A stretch of 64,000 nt of DNA from Opisthocomus hoazin (taxonomy: Eukaryota > Chordata > Aves > Opisthocomiformes > Opisthocomidae): NCBI RefSeq assembly GCF_030867145.1, contig NC_134428.1:21989537-22053536 (forward strand), given 5' to 3'. Under the pieces are notes generated by a model that was not told the DNA's origin, made no database searches, and was given only the letters and a program-made list of their open reading frames with translations. Made by a program: the position numbers and the translations under genes. How positions within the stretch are numbered: the first letter of the stretch is position 1; each line of letters opens with the position of its first letter. Of this stretch, positions 34,436 to 46,100 are shown piece by piece.

Positions 34436-35350
34436 TGAGTATAGTGTAAGAAGTAAGAGTCACAAAGTGAACTAGAAATACTATGGATTGCATTCATACG
34501 TATGCAACCCTCTCGTCCCTCTCTTCCAAGGAAGAGTACTAGATTGGGCCATGTAGCTTTTTGAGTAAGAGGCAGTGCTGAAGGATTCTGGTCGCTTTAC
34601 CTCATCAAATGAGAGTTTCAATCCAACATGGAACTTAGGTTGAGTTTCTACCTTGCTGTGAAATCTTTTGGGTTTTTTAGTCCTGCTGCTAATAAAGTTG
34701 GACTTAAGCATTAGCAATGAACCTCCAAAGGAAAAGGACTAGCTTCATAATTTTGCCCTTGCAGCACACAGAGCTTTCGAGTTTGCAAACGCCACCCTGC
34801 AGCAAATTATCTGTCTTCCCTTGCCAGCTGGTCTCTTGGGCAACTCCTGTTTCTGCTCGCCATCAGTTTTTCCCTTCTATTTGTAATTGTTTCTGCCAGC
34901 GCCAGAGTCCTTTAATCCAACTCCTAATTAATGTCATTGCTTGAAGGTCTGCATCATCTGGTGTGAATCTGTGTGTTAGGCTGCAGTTATACAACAGACT
35001 GTTCCGTCGTGTAACTTCGTTTCTTTCTGGGTGAAAAATTGTGCCAAAGCTGCTATTACTATAGCATACACTACTGTTGTAAAGTGTAGCTCACAGTGGA
35101 GCCAGCTGTGCTGCAGAAAGCAGCTACACTACAAGGTCATCTGGATTGCTGGAACTGATGGAGTGGGAAGTGATGCCTTCTTGCGTTTCAATCCGGACCG
35201 AATCAAAACGTAGCTATGACTGTGGGAGCATGTCTCTGGCTGTCTGGTGGCTGTTTGGCTGGGATTACTTAGATCAGTAGACTCCCTCTCTGCTGGGTGG
35301 GTTATCTGTGGGACAGTGCATGTGTTTGTGCGCACAGGTGTGGATATATG

Positions 35351-35838
35351 TGTATATAATAACTAGCAGGAAATACCTAGCTGTGATGGTGGGCTTTCTG
35401 TGCTAGGTTGTCTTTCACGGGGTAGTAGTACAGCAGTGAGCATTTTACTTTGGCCTGAGCAAGACATTTTGAAAAAGACTTGGTTTTCTTGGAGCACTAT
35501 ATTTAAATTCCAAATTTTTAATCAGCTCTTAACTGTTGTATTTATATGTTCAGAAAATTCTTTTGATACCTTTTCAATTTACCAACACTGAATTAAAACC
35601 CTTCAGAATGTGTGGCTGGTCCTCTCCTTGCATGTCACTTCAAGTTTCGGAGCCTGAGGGTAGTTGTGCCAAGTCTACCCTGTCACTGCTAAGGTAGAAG
35701 AAACTATTGAAAATTTATGGGTGGCAGCTAAGGAAGAAACCCTTTAAATTTTTTTCCAGAGAATATTAAATTAGAACTGTGTAAACATAAAATTTGTATT
35801 TATTAATGTGTGTGTATGTGACTGTGTGTGTGTAAATA
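35351..35838 (+). promoter_or_regulatory. Two Pumilio-type elements in the FOXK1 3' UTR
   Basis: TGTATATA at 35351-35358 and TGTAAATA at 35831-35838 both match the Pumilio recognition motif UGUANAUA. The second lies at the end of a TG-rich tract. If the UTR call is right, PUM1/2 could bind the mRNA here; function is not shown by the sequence. Confidence 0.35.
35806..35834 (+). repeat. TG-rich microsatellite
   Basis: An imperfect (TG)n tract, interrupted by TATG and ACTG, inside the inferred FOXK1 3' UTR. Confidence 0.7.
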
Positions 35839-38233
35839 TAGATACATAAGTGGTCCATGACTATTTCTTTCTCTTAAATGGTACTTTACACAGATTTTTA
35901 TACAGTATGTTGGTAAATTCCCGCACCAAGCACTGATTCTAAAAGAATGATGTACCTATTTTTGTAACGAATGTGGGCAGCCAGTAGAAGCAGCTTTCCT
36001 TCAATGACTGCTTTCATTCCTCTCGCAGAGCAGAAGAGGTGACTTGGTACTTGCATCTTCCTTGTGCAGGAGCCTTGCTTCTGGCTCTGTCACGCTTTCA
36101 GCTACCCCAGTCGGTGCTGCTTTTCTGGCAAGAAAATCCCGCAGATGGCACTAATGAAGGCTGGGATCCTTCCTCGCCTCAGATTGTCTCTAGACGCGGT
36201 ATCAGGGAGTTCTTTGCAGATTCTGCTCTGTAGGTAATGGGACCTTATTTCAGACAGGAAACAAATGCAGGGTCCGTGAAGATGCTGTAAGGTTGAGGAG
36301 TTCCTCCCTGTCTGTCTGTCAGATGGCTAAGCGAACACTCGGGCACCATGAAATAGTTTCTTTTCCTCTGTGGTGAGATTATTCTCCTTTTATGCTGCTT
36401 CTGTCTCTTCATGGGGCGTGAGGTGTGTAATCCCCTTAAAAACAAATGCATAAATGCTTTTCCAATGCTCCCATTAACAGGGAGTAAATTTTCCTTAACT
36501 GGCCAAATTTCAGTTGTGGTTTAACTCCACAAGGATCACTAAATCCACAGAAGCCTGTGTTTTGACCCACTTGGGCCTTTGGAGAATTAATCCTAAAAGC
36601 ACGTGATACTTGGCTTCCTAATCCTAATTATTCTTCCAGAAATTGGAATTCCTGTCTCTGTAAGGACCCGAGTGAATGCTGCACCATGGTTTCTGCTTAC
36701 TGTCCGTGGTCGGGCTTTGATGCTTAAAGGGGGACAGGATTGGTGGTAAGAAGAATAACCAGAATCGGAGTAGTGGAAGGAAACGGCTTTCCTCCTCAGC
36801 AGAAAACAGCCCTTGTGAGCACCAGACTTCTCTTCGTATTTGGTTACTGCTTTGTGTCTGCGGTGGAGTTAAGCAATGCACCCGCTGTCCCGGACCCTGG
36901 CACCTTTGCCATGATCCAGACCTTTCAGTCCTGCTTCTACCCCACCTCAGTTTCACTTAAAGCAGTGTGAAACAGAGCCTCCCTTAAAGCTAAGGGCAAC
37001 GTTGAGAAGAAATGTCTGTTAGCTGAAGAAAAATGAGATTCAAATGGAGCAGAAAAAGTGAAATTTCCTTCCATTTCACTGCCTTGCTGCTAAAAGTCTG
37101 GTGCAGAATATCCTAATGTTCTGCTGATTGATATGCCGCTCTTCAGGGGTGAACAGGCTGCTGGGTTGGCAAGTTGGCTGTGTAGCAAATGAATTGCTGT
37201 AAACCTAAATTCGCTTTATCTTTTTCTCCCCCAAAATGGGCTTGAAGTGGAGGGAGGGAACCAGAATATTGTTGTTTATAAGATCATTTGTTCCTAATGG
37301 AAAACAGAGAATTTCTTAAAAAAAAAAAAAAAAACTAATTCAAATATGCTGATGTGGAAAACAGAATGGTTTTAAAATACAAAAATCATACGAGACCATA
37401 TATTGCCTTGGGTTCTGGACATGCCGTTTGTACGGTGATGAGACTGGCCTTGTCCAGCCTGCCGCCAGCCTCCACGTAGCCAAGAAGAGCATTTAGGATT
37501 CTGTAGATATCCAAAGGACTGTTAAAAGCTGCTTAGGGATAAATCAAAAGGTGTATGTGAGCAATGGACGGTAAAGCTGGAAATTCAGATCCAACTCTGA
37601 ATATTTGCTTAAAAAAAAAAAATTTAGAGAAATCTGAATCTCCCCTTGTTTTGCATACATGCATTCCCACTGAGCCCTTAGGGGAAGGCTGTAGTGAGAC
37701 AAGGACCTGGAATACCTCAGTGGCTTGACAGAAGTGTTTGGCTGTGGAGATCTGGGCAAGCCTTACCCTTTTCACCTAGATTTGGCACTTAATTTAAAGA
37801 CGGGGATGGGTGGGGGAACTAAAGCCATGCCTGCATTTCAGTTCCTGGTGTTGCCTGTACAAGACACCTCCAGCCAGATGTTTTGGGTTTTGTGGGTTTT
37901 TTTACAGCTGATATCAAAAGTATTCTTTGTGACTTGTTTTCATGATCAGTGCTTTTTAAAAAACAGGTGTGTATCCCAAGGGGGAAAGCTCCACCTGGGG
38001 CAGTGGACGTGAAGCTCATCTTCTTTACCTGGCCATGTTGCAGCACTGCTCCTGTGAGATGCCTGACTGCACAGGCAGACTGTGGCTCCCACGAGGGGTG
38101 GGAGAGTGTCCTGGGGGTGCTGAGGAGCCCGCTGCTCACCGGAGGAGACAGCAAATACGAGCATCCAAGGAGCAGGACCTGCGTTTCCGTGTCAGATGGG
38201 ATACAGTGGTTTTGTTGTGTTTTTGTTTTTTTT

Positions 38234-38448
38234 AATAAATATGGAGCCATACATTTTTTAAGTAATTTGAGATCTGAATGTGATTTCTAATGTATCAAGA
38301 ACGTTAATATTTTAAAGCTATAACAAAGTTTTAAATTTCTACTATTTTTTTTTCATTTATTTTAACTGTTCTGTTACCTTAATTTGTTGTATGTGGTTGG
38401 GGAATGTTGTTTCTCCTCTTAGCATTTGTTTCTATAACCAGAAATAAA
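38234..38448 (+). promoter_or_regulatory. FOXK1: Distal poly(A) signals of FOXK1 (two AATAAA)
   Basis: AATAAA occurs at 38234-38239 and at 38443-38448 inside AT-rich sequence. The stretch after the second one is followed by ordinary intergenic DNA. I take one or both as the end of the long FOXK1 transcript; the sequence alone cannot choose between them. Confidence 0.5.
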
Positions 38449-38465
38449 ATTATATATGAAAGAGA

Positions 38466-39879
38466 AGATGCCCTGAAATTGCTTGCTGCTTTTGAGTGAC
38501 AGACTAATACCCTTCCCATGTAGTATTGTAGGGGGGTAAGGTTCCTGCAGCAGTTTGTGTTGCGCAGTCTACCCCTTCTCACAGCACATGGGGACGGAGT
38601 GGTTTAGTATTTCTTTCCTTTTACTATTTTCATTAAGTGCAATGAGAGGGAAGTATATGTCTGGACACCTTGAGCTGTTTCAGAGTTCACAGAGATTCTG
38701 CTTTTGATCCCTTGTCAGTTATTTGGGCAGCTGTTCACTCGCAGCAGAGCAAACATAGGTACGTGTGCATGTTTGAGATCCGTAATGCTTCCTCTGGGCG
38801 TTATAAACTCTTCCTCCAGCTCTAGCTTTCATTCTGTTATGAAGTGAAACATTGTTATTTTGGAAGATAAACCATTTCTATGTATTTCCCTGTAATTTAT
38901 AATAATTGTTTCATTTAAGCATATGAGGTCAGAAAATAGTTCTTTATCCACTAACCTTATAGTTAGGTTCTTCCTCCCTTGTCATCCTGAAGTAGCTACA
39001 ATTAAAGTTCAGGGTTTATTTTGACTAAACAGAGTCATTCTAAGCTCCAAAATCAAATAGAAATATCTCTTTAAGACCCCAATTGACATAAAGTAGCTAT
39101 ATTGACTAACTAATCATAAGCAAAGAAAATTGTACCCTGTGTAGCAGAGACTCAGCCAGAGCCATTTTGGGGGGGCATCTTTTTAAATTGTTGTATTATC
39201 TCTGGCATGTTTTCTGCCAGAGGAGATGATGTGTGGGGAAAAATCTGAATCCTCTTGCTTGCCCAGCTCTGCTTGAATCCCCGGTGCGTGCTGTAGCTGC
39301 TAATAGCCGGGATGATGGATGCTGCTGTGTCCTCGGAGGGTAAAAGGGAGCGATGCTCTGCTGGCTAATTGCCAAGGCACACTGTTAATGAACTTTTATG
39401 CTGGGAGGGGCACAGGGCAGAGAAGTATCAAAGGGCAAAGCACCAAGCTTCCTTCCGCGGCATCCTCTCCTCCCCACGGCAGCGACAGCTTCAGGCTTAT
39501 TAGCAGTCTGGAGGAGACGTTTGTAATGGGGAAATGTTTAATGCCTTTTTAACCTTTTGGAAGCTCTGAAGACCACTTCCTGAGATGCTGTTTTTAACGA
39601 TTCTTGCCCTTTTTGGAAAGCGTGGGCTTTGAACAGGTCCCAGGAAAGGCTAACGGCCTCTTCAACCATCGTGCTCTTAACAACCCAACTCTGCCATGTC
39701 TCTGCGTGGAGAGATGTTTCCACAGGTTTGAGTCTGCAGAGCTGCTCTGCTTCGTGCCATGCGGCGTGGCCTCGGAGCCGAGCTTCACCTTGGACCCCAG
39801 AGGTGGAGAATAACAGCAGCAGCAGCTCGAAATAATCGTTGACCAGCCATTAGAGAAGATTTCGCCATTACCCCTTCTC
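38466..39879. other. Intergenic region between FOXK1 and AP5Z1
   Basis: About 1.4 kb. The left part is AT-rich and the right part rises in GC towards the AP5Z1 promoter. I see no coding exon, RNA gene or recognisable repeat. Open frames of 60-77 codons on both strands lack splice support or family resemblance. Confidence 0.6.
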
Positions 39880-40061
39880 CCCTCCTCGCTTTCCTCAGAG
39901 CTAGGACCAGCCCTGCCCCAGTCCCCCCGGAACGTTCCCGCCAGCCGGAACCTTCCTGCAGCAGAGGCCGCGTCCCTCCGGAGCCGCCCCGGCCGGCCCG
40001 CCCGCCTCGGGGACCGCTTTGGCCGCGCACCGCGCCGGAGAGGAGGGGGGGAGCAGCCGGC

Positions 40062-40102
40062 ATGTTGACGGCGGCGGCCGAGAGCTTCCTCAAGCAGGCG
40101 AG
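40062..40102 (+). CDS. AP5Z1: AP5Z1 exon 1
   Basis: It encodes [13 protein letters not shown] plus two bases of Arg; the donor is gtaccg. It aligns with the human start MFSAGAESLLHQAR as I recall it. Intron 1 is only 239 bases. Confidence 0.92.
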
Positions 40103-43100
40103 GTACCGGGAGGGCTGGGGCGCCGGGAGCGGGGCTGAGCGGACGGCGGCGGGGCGGGCCGGGGCCCTGTCGGAGGTACCGGGCCTGGGGCTGAGCTGAG
40201 GGTGGGGGGAGCCGGGCCCCAGCGCCGCCTCACCGGGGAGGTGGGGTGCACCCCTTCGCGCCTGGGCTTCCGCCGAGGGGCCATGAACCGGCCCGCAGCG
40301 GAGGACCCGCGACCGGGTGCCGACGCCCGCTGCCCCGGCAGGGAGGCCCGGGAGGAGGAGCTGCGGAGATTCGCCGCCCGCGTCGCCGCCCTGCTGCAGG
40401 GCCCGGAGCCGGGGCCCGAGGCCGCGGACTGTCTGCAGAGGCTGCACCTCGCCGTCGCCGCCACCAAGTACCCCCGCAAGTGAGTGGCCTCGGCTCGCTC
40501 TGGTGCTCGCGAGGAGCCAAGCGTTGTTTTTCTGCGAAAATAAAACGGGGGGCGGGGGAGGGGGGGGTGGCTTAGTGCTTTTAAAAAAGCACCCTGTTTT
40601 GCCTTTTTTTTCCCCCCATTGCTAAGCAGAAGATGCCTGCCTGGTTTTGCAGTGAGGATAGCAAGTGTTTGAGGAAGAACTTCTTCACTCCGAGGGCGAC
40701 AGAGCCCTGGAATGGGCTGCCCAGGGAGGTTGTGGAGTCTCCTTCTCTGGAGATATTCAAGACCCACCTGGACGTGGTCCTGTGCAGCCTGCTCTGGGTG
40801 ACCCTGGTTCAGCAGGGGGGTTGAGACTAGATGACCCACAGAGGTCCCTTCCAAGCCCTGCCATTCTGTGATTCTGTGAAGCGTTTGTGTCGCTGAGCAC
40901 TCTTTTAAGCTGCGCTAAGGAACAAAATTCAGAAGCAGAGATGTTAAGATCACATTAGTGAGGATCGCTGTCAAGGGAGATCATCCTGAGGCCAAGAATA
41001 TGCAGGAAATAAATGCCTGAGTCTTTTCTTGCCTTACAGTGATGCTTTGCTGCGACTCTTGCAGGCTAGATGGCAAGTTTGTGGAACTGTTGCAGACAGT
41101 GCTGTGTTCGCCCAAGTGCCCTGAGCAGATTCGGCTGTTATGTGCTGCCATCCTGAGAGAGATGTCGCCTTGCAATGATCTGATCCTCTCCTGTGATGGG
41201 ATTCAAGATACAAAGCTCTTGAGCCTGGTATCCTCCGTCCTTTTGGCTCAGGTAAATGACCTGTCAAGTCAGAAATCTTCTCTTGTCCATATGGATTTGC
41301 TTTCTGATTGTTCCCTGTTTGCTGAGCTCAAGTGAAAATCAACTGAAAGTATCTAGGAAAAAAACAGAAGCATTTCCACGCTTGTTTAAGGAACGTGATT
41401 CTTCTGCTTTGTGTGGGAAAAAAATGTAGCTTTTTTGTGTTTAGTGTTTGATATCAAAGCCTGCTTAAAATTGTGCTGTGTACAGACTGAGGGCCTCCAG
41501 TAGACTTGTAACTAACTGGAAGCAGAAAGGAAGGTTTTAGTGCTAGCTGCTATAACAGACATCAAATCAGGGCTGCTTGAAGCTGTAGAGCAAAAGATTT
41601 GAGAGTGAGTTTATTATTACTGCTTTTTCTTTTTGTGGTACTGGCTTTCATGTTCAAATGTGAAAAAATATACATGGAAGCTATAAAACCTGTAGGGCTA
41701 TATGTTTTGGATGGTGCTTCAACAATCTAGATTCTCCATGGAGAAGGTAACTTGAGGACCTTCCTGTTTTGAGTGCTGCCTGCACTGGTTGCCCTCTGGG
41801 GAATGAGCTGGAAACTTTTTTTTCTTTCTACTATTTCTTTTACTATTACTGTGCCTATTAAAGAGAAAATATTTTTCTGAACCCTTCTGAAAGTTTTCTT
41901 TTTGAGTGTCACTATGTGCTTAGAAATGCCTTCTACCTTTCTCATTACTCCTCTGAGTCTTACTCAGCTAGAGGAAATGAAAACATAGAAACAGAAAACA
42001 GTGGCGTCTTACTTATGTGCTGCCTTACAAGGCACCTCTCTCCCATATCCAGCTTTGAGACTATCTTGAAGTTCTACAATACAAAAACATATCCTGTGTG
42101 TTATTTTTTGTTAGATTACGACTAAAACCATGAAGAGATTTTCGTGAGTTTTGATGTTACTAAAACTCACAATGTTTTAGCCATCTCAGTATCACTTCTC
42201 TAACTTGCAGGGAGCAGCAGCCTCACTCATGAAAGCAGCCATGCTTCAGCAAAGCCTTTAAAAGTATCTTCTGCATATTTTCATTTGTCACTGCTTTGGG
42301 TGGAAATCATCCTGCTGCTGTTTGCCCCTGTGCCCCCTTGGCTCTGCAAAGCTGATGTTCTGTTTGTAAAGCTTTTGGTTTTCCGGAAAACACAGCCTCT
42401 GGTGTTGCATTAGGAGCTGGAAACCTGCCATTGATTTGAGTTCAGTCAGGCTTTCCTCTGAGCAGCAAGAGATGTGTCTGCCACACACACAAGCAGCCCC
42501 ATCATTTGCAGTGGGCTGCAGCGATGTATCTGCAGGAGGATTGTTGTCTCCACCGTTTTTCTTCACTGCACAGATCCCCATCCCCGAACCTTAACCTTCC
42601 TTGTCTGTACATTGCTGTGGTCGATTTGTCTATGTCTGTTCATGAGAGAAGCATAGAAAGTAGCCCCAGTCATGGGTGAAGTTCCCGCATGGAATTCCTC
42701 ACTGCAAGCTCGCCTGCAGTTTCCTAATTCCTTCTGGTGATCTGGTACAGATCTGACCATTAGACAGCGAGCGTCAAAGATTGGTGTTTGTTCACTGCCT
42801 TCAGCAGCCAGCTGTGCAAGACCCTGAGCAGCAGAGAAGGTTTACTTTTTGTTGGCCTGATGACATTCACGGGGAAAGAAAACCTGTCAAAAGTCTGGGT
42901 CCACATGTCAGCTTTAAGAAAGTCATCTTGGGCAGGAGGTTGGAGAGCATTTCAGAGCCACAACTGTAACAGCCTCCGAAAGAGGAAGCTGCTTTATTTG
43001 CCACATTGTGAGGATATGGACTAACCAGAGAGTCCTAGAACATGTTACAACAGTCCATTTTCTGTTCATAAATTCGTAATTTAACAACTGAGCTAGGAAA

Positions 43101-46100
43101 CTGACCACATGGGGAGCGCTAGTACTCTCTGCTGTAGAATTGATGGATCATAGTGTTTAGTTTGAAGACATCCATTGCAGTTGTTAATTTCCACTTCAGG
43201 TGCTGGTTGTTCACAAACCTGTTGCTCTGTCTAAGTACTCTCCCCTCCTGGGATCTGTGAATTCAGATTGCAGAAGATCTCTGTAAAATGTGGTAAAACA
43301 GCCTGTGCTGTGAGTTCTCTTGATGTTTGACATTGGTGTTGATGCCTGATGGAAGAGTTTGTATGATATTGGTCTCTAGCACTAGTACAAGATTGTCTGC
43401 CTAGCTTTACCTCTGCTTTATTTTTAAGGGGAATAAGAAGGCAGAAGTGTCTGCTGTGGGGCAGCGTATTGTAAAAATCCTTGAAAGAAGACTGCCTGAG
43501 GGCCAGAGTGCTCAGTACCTTCTTCCTGTCCTGTCAAATGTCATCAGTCTTTCACCAGAATCTCTAACTGAAGGTAAGTGTATGGGAAGGCCTGGGATTA
43601 CCATCTGGCTGTGTAGTGACGAGAAGGCTCTCTGAAGGCTTTGGCTAGGAGTAAGACTTGGAAATTCCTGTTAAAAATGACATCTCTGCAACAAGGAAAC
43701 TGAACTTATTGGGTGAGATACGTTCTACCAGTCAAAAAGGGGACTGGTCCTTCAGCTGCTTTGGCCCCTTCTGGAGGCCATAGTCTGTGCTCTGCACGGA
43801 TTTGTGTCACAGCAGCACATACCCTAGCTAAGGTCTCCAGATGCAGTAGGAGTGTGAAATTGTAGCTGTGCTGAAGAGCATCAAGCAAAGCGAGAGACAG
43901 AAACAGAGATGTCTCTGTGTATCTGTTCAAGAGAGCAGCAAAAACAATTAGGGAGTTGTTAATCTCTCTCACAAGAGAGGCAGGACTGCATGGGTAGTGG
44001 TGAGCGACGTGTCCTGGTGAGTAAACCTTTGGTGAGCATTCCAGCCTTAAAGCGGTCAGGAGGTGTGTTGTAAGCAAGAGTCTGTTTCTGGGAGTTCCCT
44101 GTGAGGTTGGTCTGCATCATGCGGTATGCAGGAGAAGCCTTGGGGAGGACACTGGGCCAGGGTATATGGGCTGGCTGAGCAGGCAGGATTACCCACCTTA
44201 GCTTCTGCATGTTCTCTGTGAGGGATTTATGCTTTTGTCTGCCGAGCTGAAGCCAGCCACTGCCTGAATGGATTTGACAGAGGTGTTGCACCTTCCTCCT
44301 AATAGCAGCTGTGGATGCAGACAAAGGAAGAAGTACTCCTGAGTTGGTCTGGTACAAGTCCCTGGTTCTAGCACTCACTCCCTGACTTTTTGTCTCAGAA
44401 AACAGGCAAAACAATAATGAGAGTAGCCCAGTGGCTAGGAGTGAGAAAAGGATGCAGAGCTCTGAAATGAGCTTGAGTGATCGTGGACTCTGAAGTAGTA
44501 TGAGGAGGACAGGGCATCCACCTTGGGTTACTCACTTCTTTGCTGACTGCTGGATCAGAAAGCAATCTAGTCTGGAGGAAAAGCACAGCAACTGAGGGGT
44601 AGCAGGGCTGTGTTGCAGAGGCTGCTTCTCTGCCTGACCTAGCAATGACCCTGTGACTTTCTTTGCACAGAGCAGACCAATGTAGTCAGTAAAAAGATGG
44701 CTGACTGGCTGAGGTATGCGAGTATTCAGCAAGGAGTCGCTCAGCCCTCCAGAGGCTTCTTCTCCAGTTCCAGGACCAGACAGGTGAGTGCCGAGTTGCC
44801 ATGGTCATCTCGCAGGGGCATTTGTTAGTCAGCTGCTGTTTTGGGTTCCCAGAGTCAGCTTTTTTTGGGAAATGAACCTAGAAGGGCTGCTGTTCGCTGT
44901 CACTTTTTGTGGGGTAAGCGGTCAAGACACATAGGAAAGCCAAGTAGGGAGATTTATAGCTCCAAGACTTAGGAGTTCTGCTCTAGAGCCAGAACTTTGA
45001 TCTGTGAAGTGGTTTTGAGGGGAGAGTCTTTTGGTTACCATGTACCTCAGAGTAAAAGCTGATTTCAAATGAGGCTTGTGTGAGAAGGAAAGGAAGCATT
45101 TGGGATGTTTCAGCTGGGGAAAAGAATCCAACGCAGTTGGCTGTTCTCTCTCTGGATAACTGCCCCCTTGAAGACCCCATAGTACATGTAAACGAGGGCT
45201 ATGTGTCTCTGTGGGCTCAGTGGCGTTTTCCTTGCCTTCTCCCTTAGCCTCTCCCTGGGGATGTGACCTGCTGCATCTTTTCTCGCAGCCTGGTCCTGTC
45301 ACAGAGGTGGATGGTGCCATTGCCACGGACTTCTTCACGGTGCTGTCAGTGGGTCAGTACTACACACAGGACCAGTGGCTCAACGTGCAGGCCTTCTCCA
45401 TGCTGCGAAATTGGCTGCTGTGCTACGGGGACAAGGGGTTGAACACCCCTAATTCAGGTACAAACTGGAGTGGTTGCACCCCCAAGATGGAGGTGTTTTC
45501 TGAGACAATTAAGTGGCTGCACCAGCAACCTCACAAGTGGCAGGAATACAGGTAAGAGTTCAGAGGTCTAGCACTGGGAGCAGGGGAGCTTTGGGAAAAC
45601 ATCACAAACCTCCTTTCTGACTGTTCCATGAGGAATTACTCAGTGGGTCCCCTGGTTTCAGGCAAAACTCCATGGGTCCCTGAGAAAAAAGGCCTGGGTG
45701 GCCAGAGACAGCATCTTGTTAGTGTTCTTCTAACACTCCCTTCTTCCCCAGCCTTCTTTTCTTCGCAGTGAACCTGGGAACAGACAGCTCCCGCTCTGTT
45801 GCTGGGCAGCTGTGTGGGTTACACTGCTCGTGGGGTGAGCTGATACATGGTAACCTTTATTTTATAGATGACAAATCAGAAGTGGACAGGTCTGTTACGT
45901 CCATGGTCTCAACTACGTCCACATCTAGTCGCCTGCTTTCCCCAAAGGAGCATCTGCGGGAGAAAGCCTTTGAGTACTGCCAGCGGCTTATTGAGCAGAG
46001 CAACCGGCGTGAGTGTTGCCATGACCCCTCCTTGGAGTCCTCTTGGTAGTGTTCTTGGAAACATTTCTGGTTCACTGCCTCTTTGGGCTGGGATCTCACT

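Larger units (their letters stand above)
29012..38465 (+). other. FOXK1: FOXK1 3' UTR (inferred extent)
   Basis: No coding frame with splice support occurs from the FOXK1 stop to the AP5Z1 promoter. Vertebrate FOXK1 mRNAs carry a 3' UTR of several kilobases, and this block has AT-rich UTR character and ends in AATAAA signals at 38234 and 38443. Earlier AATAAA hexamers at 29123, 30980, 31353 and 34691 could give shorter forms. It includes a T15-A11 tract at 29266-29291, a CR1 copy at 33.85-34.44 kb, a TG-rich run at 35.8 kb and a 17-base A run at 37318. The extent is an inference; long-read cDNA would settle it. Confidence 0.6.
39880..40520 (+). promoter_or_regulatory. AP5Z1: AP5Z1 CpG-island promoter region
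   Basis: A strongly GC- and CpG-rich block surrounds the AP5Z1 start codon, exon 1, the short intron 1 and exon 2. Sp1-type GC boxes occur just upstream (CCGCCCC at 39984, then GGCCGGCCCGCCCGCC), and there is no TATA box, as expected for a housekeeping gene. The exact start site cannot be read from sequence. Confidence 0.75.

Noticed and set aside
40090-40854. 254-codon and 220-codon open frames on the minus strand at the AP5Z1 CpG island
   Set aside because: These are shadows of CpG-island sequence. One also runs into the CR1 copy, and the product is Pro/Arg/Ala-rich without known relatives.
41039-41064. AP5Z1 exon 3 starting at the upstream ttacag
   Set aside because: It would break the reading frame after exon 2; the acceptor 26 bases further in restores the family sequence.
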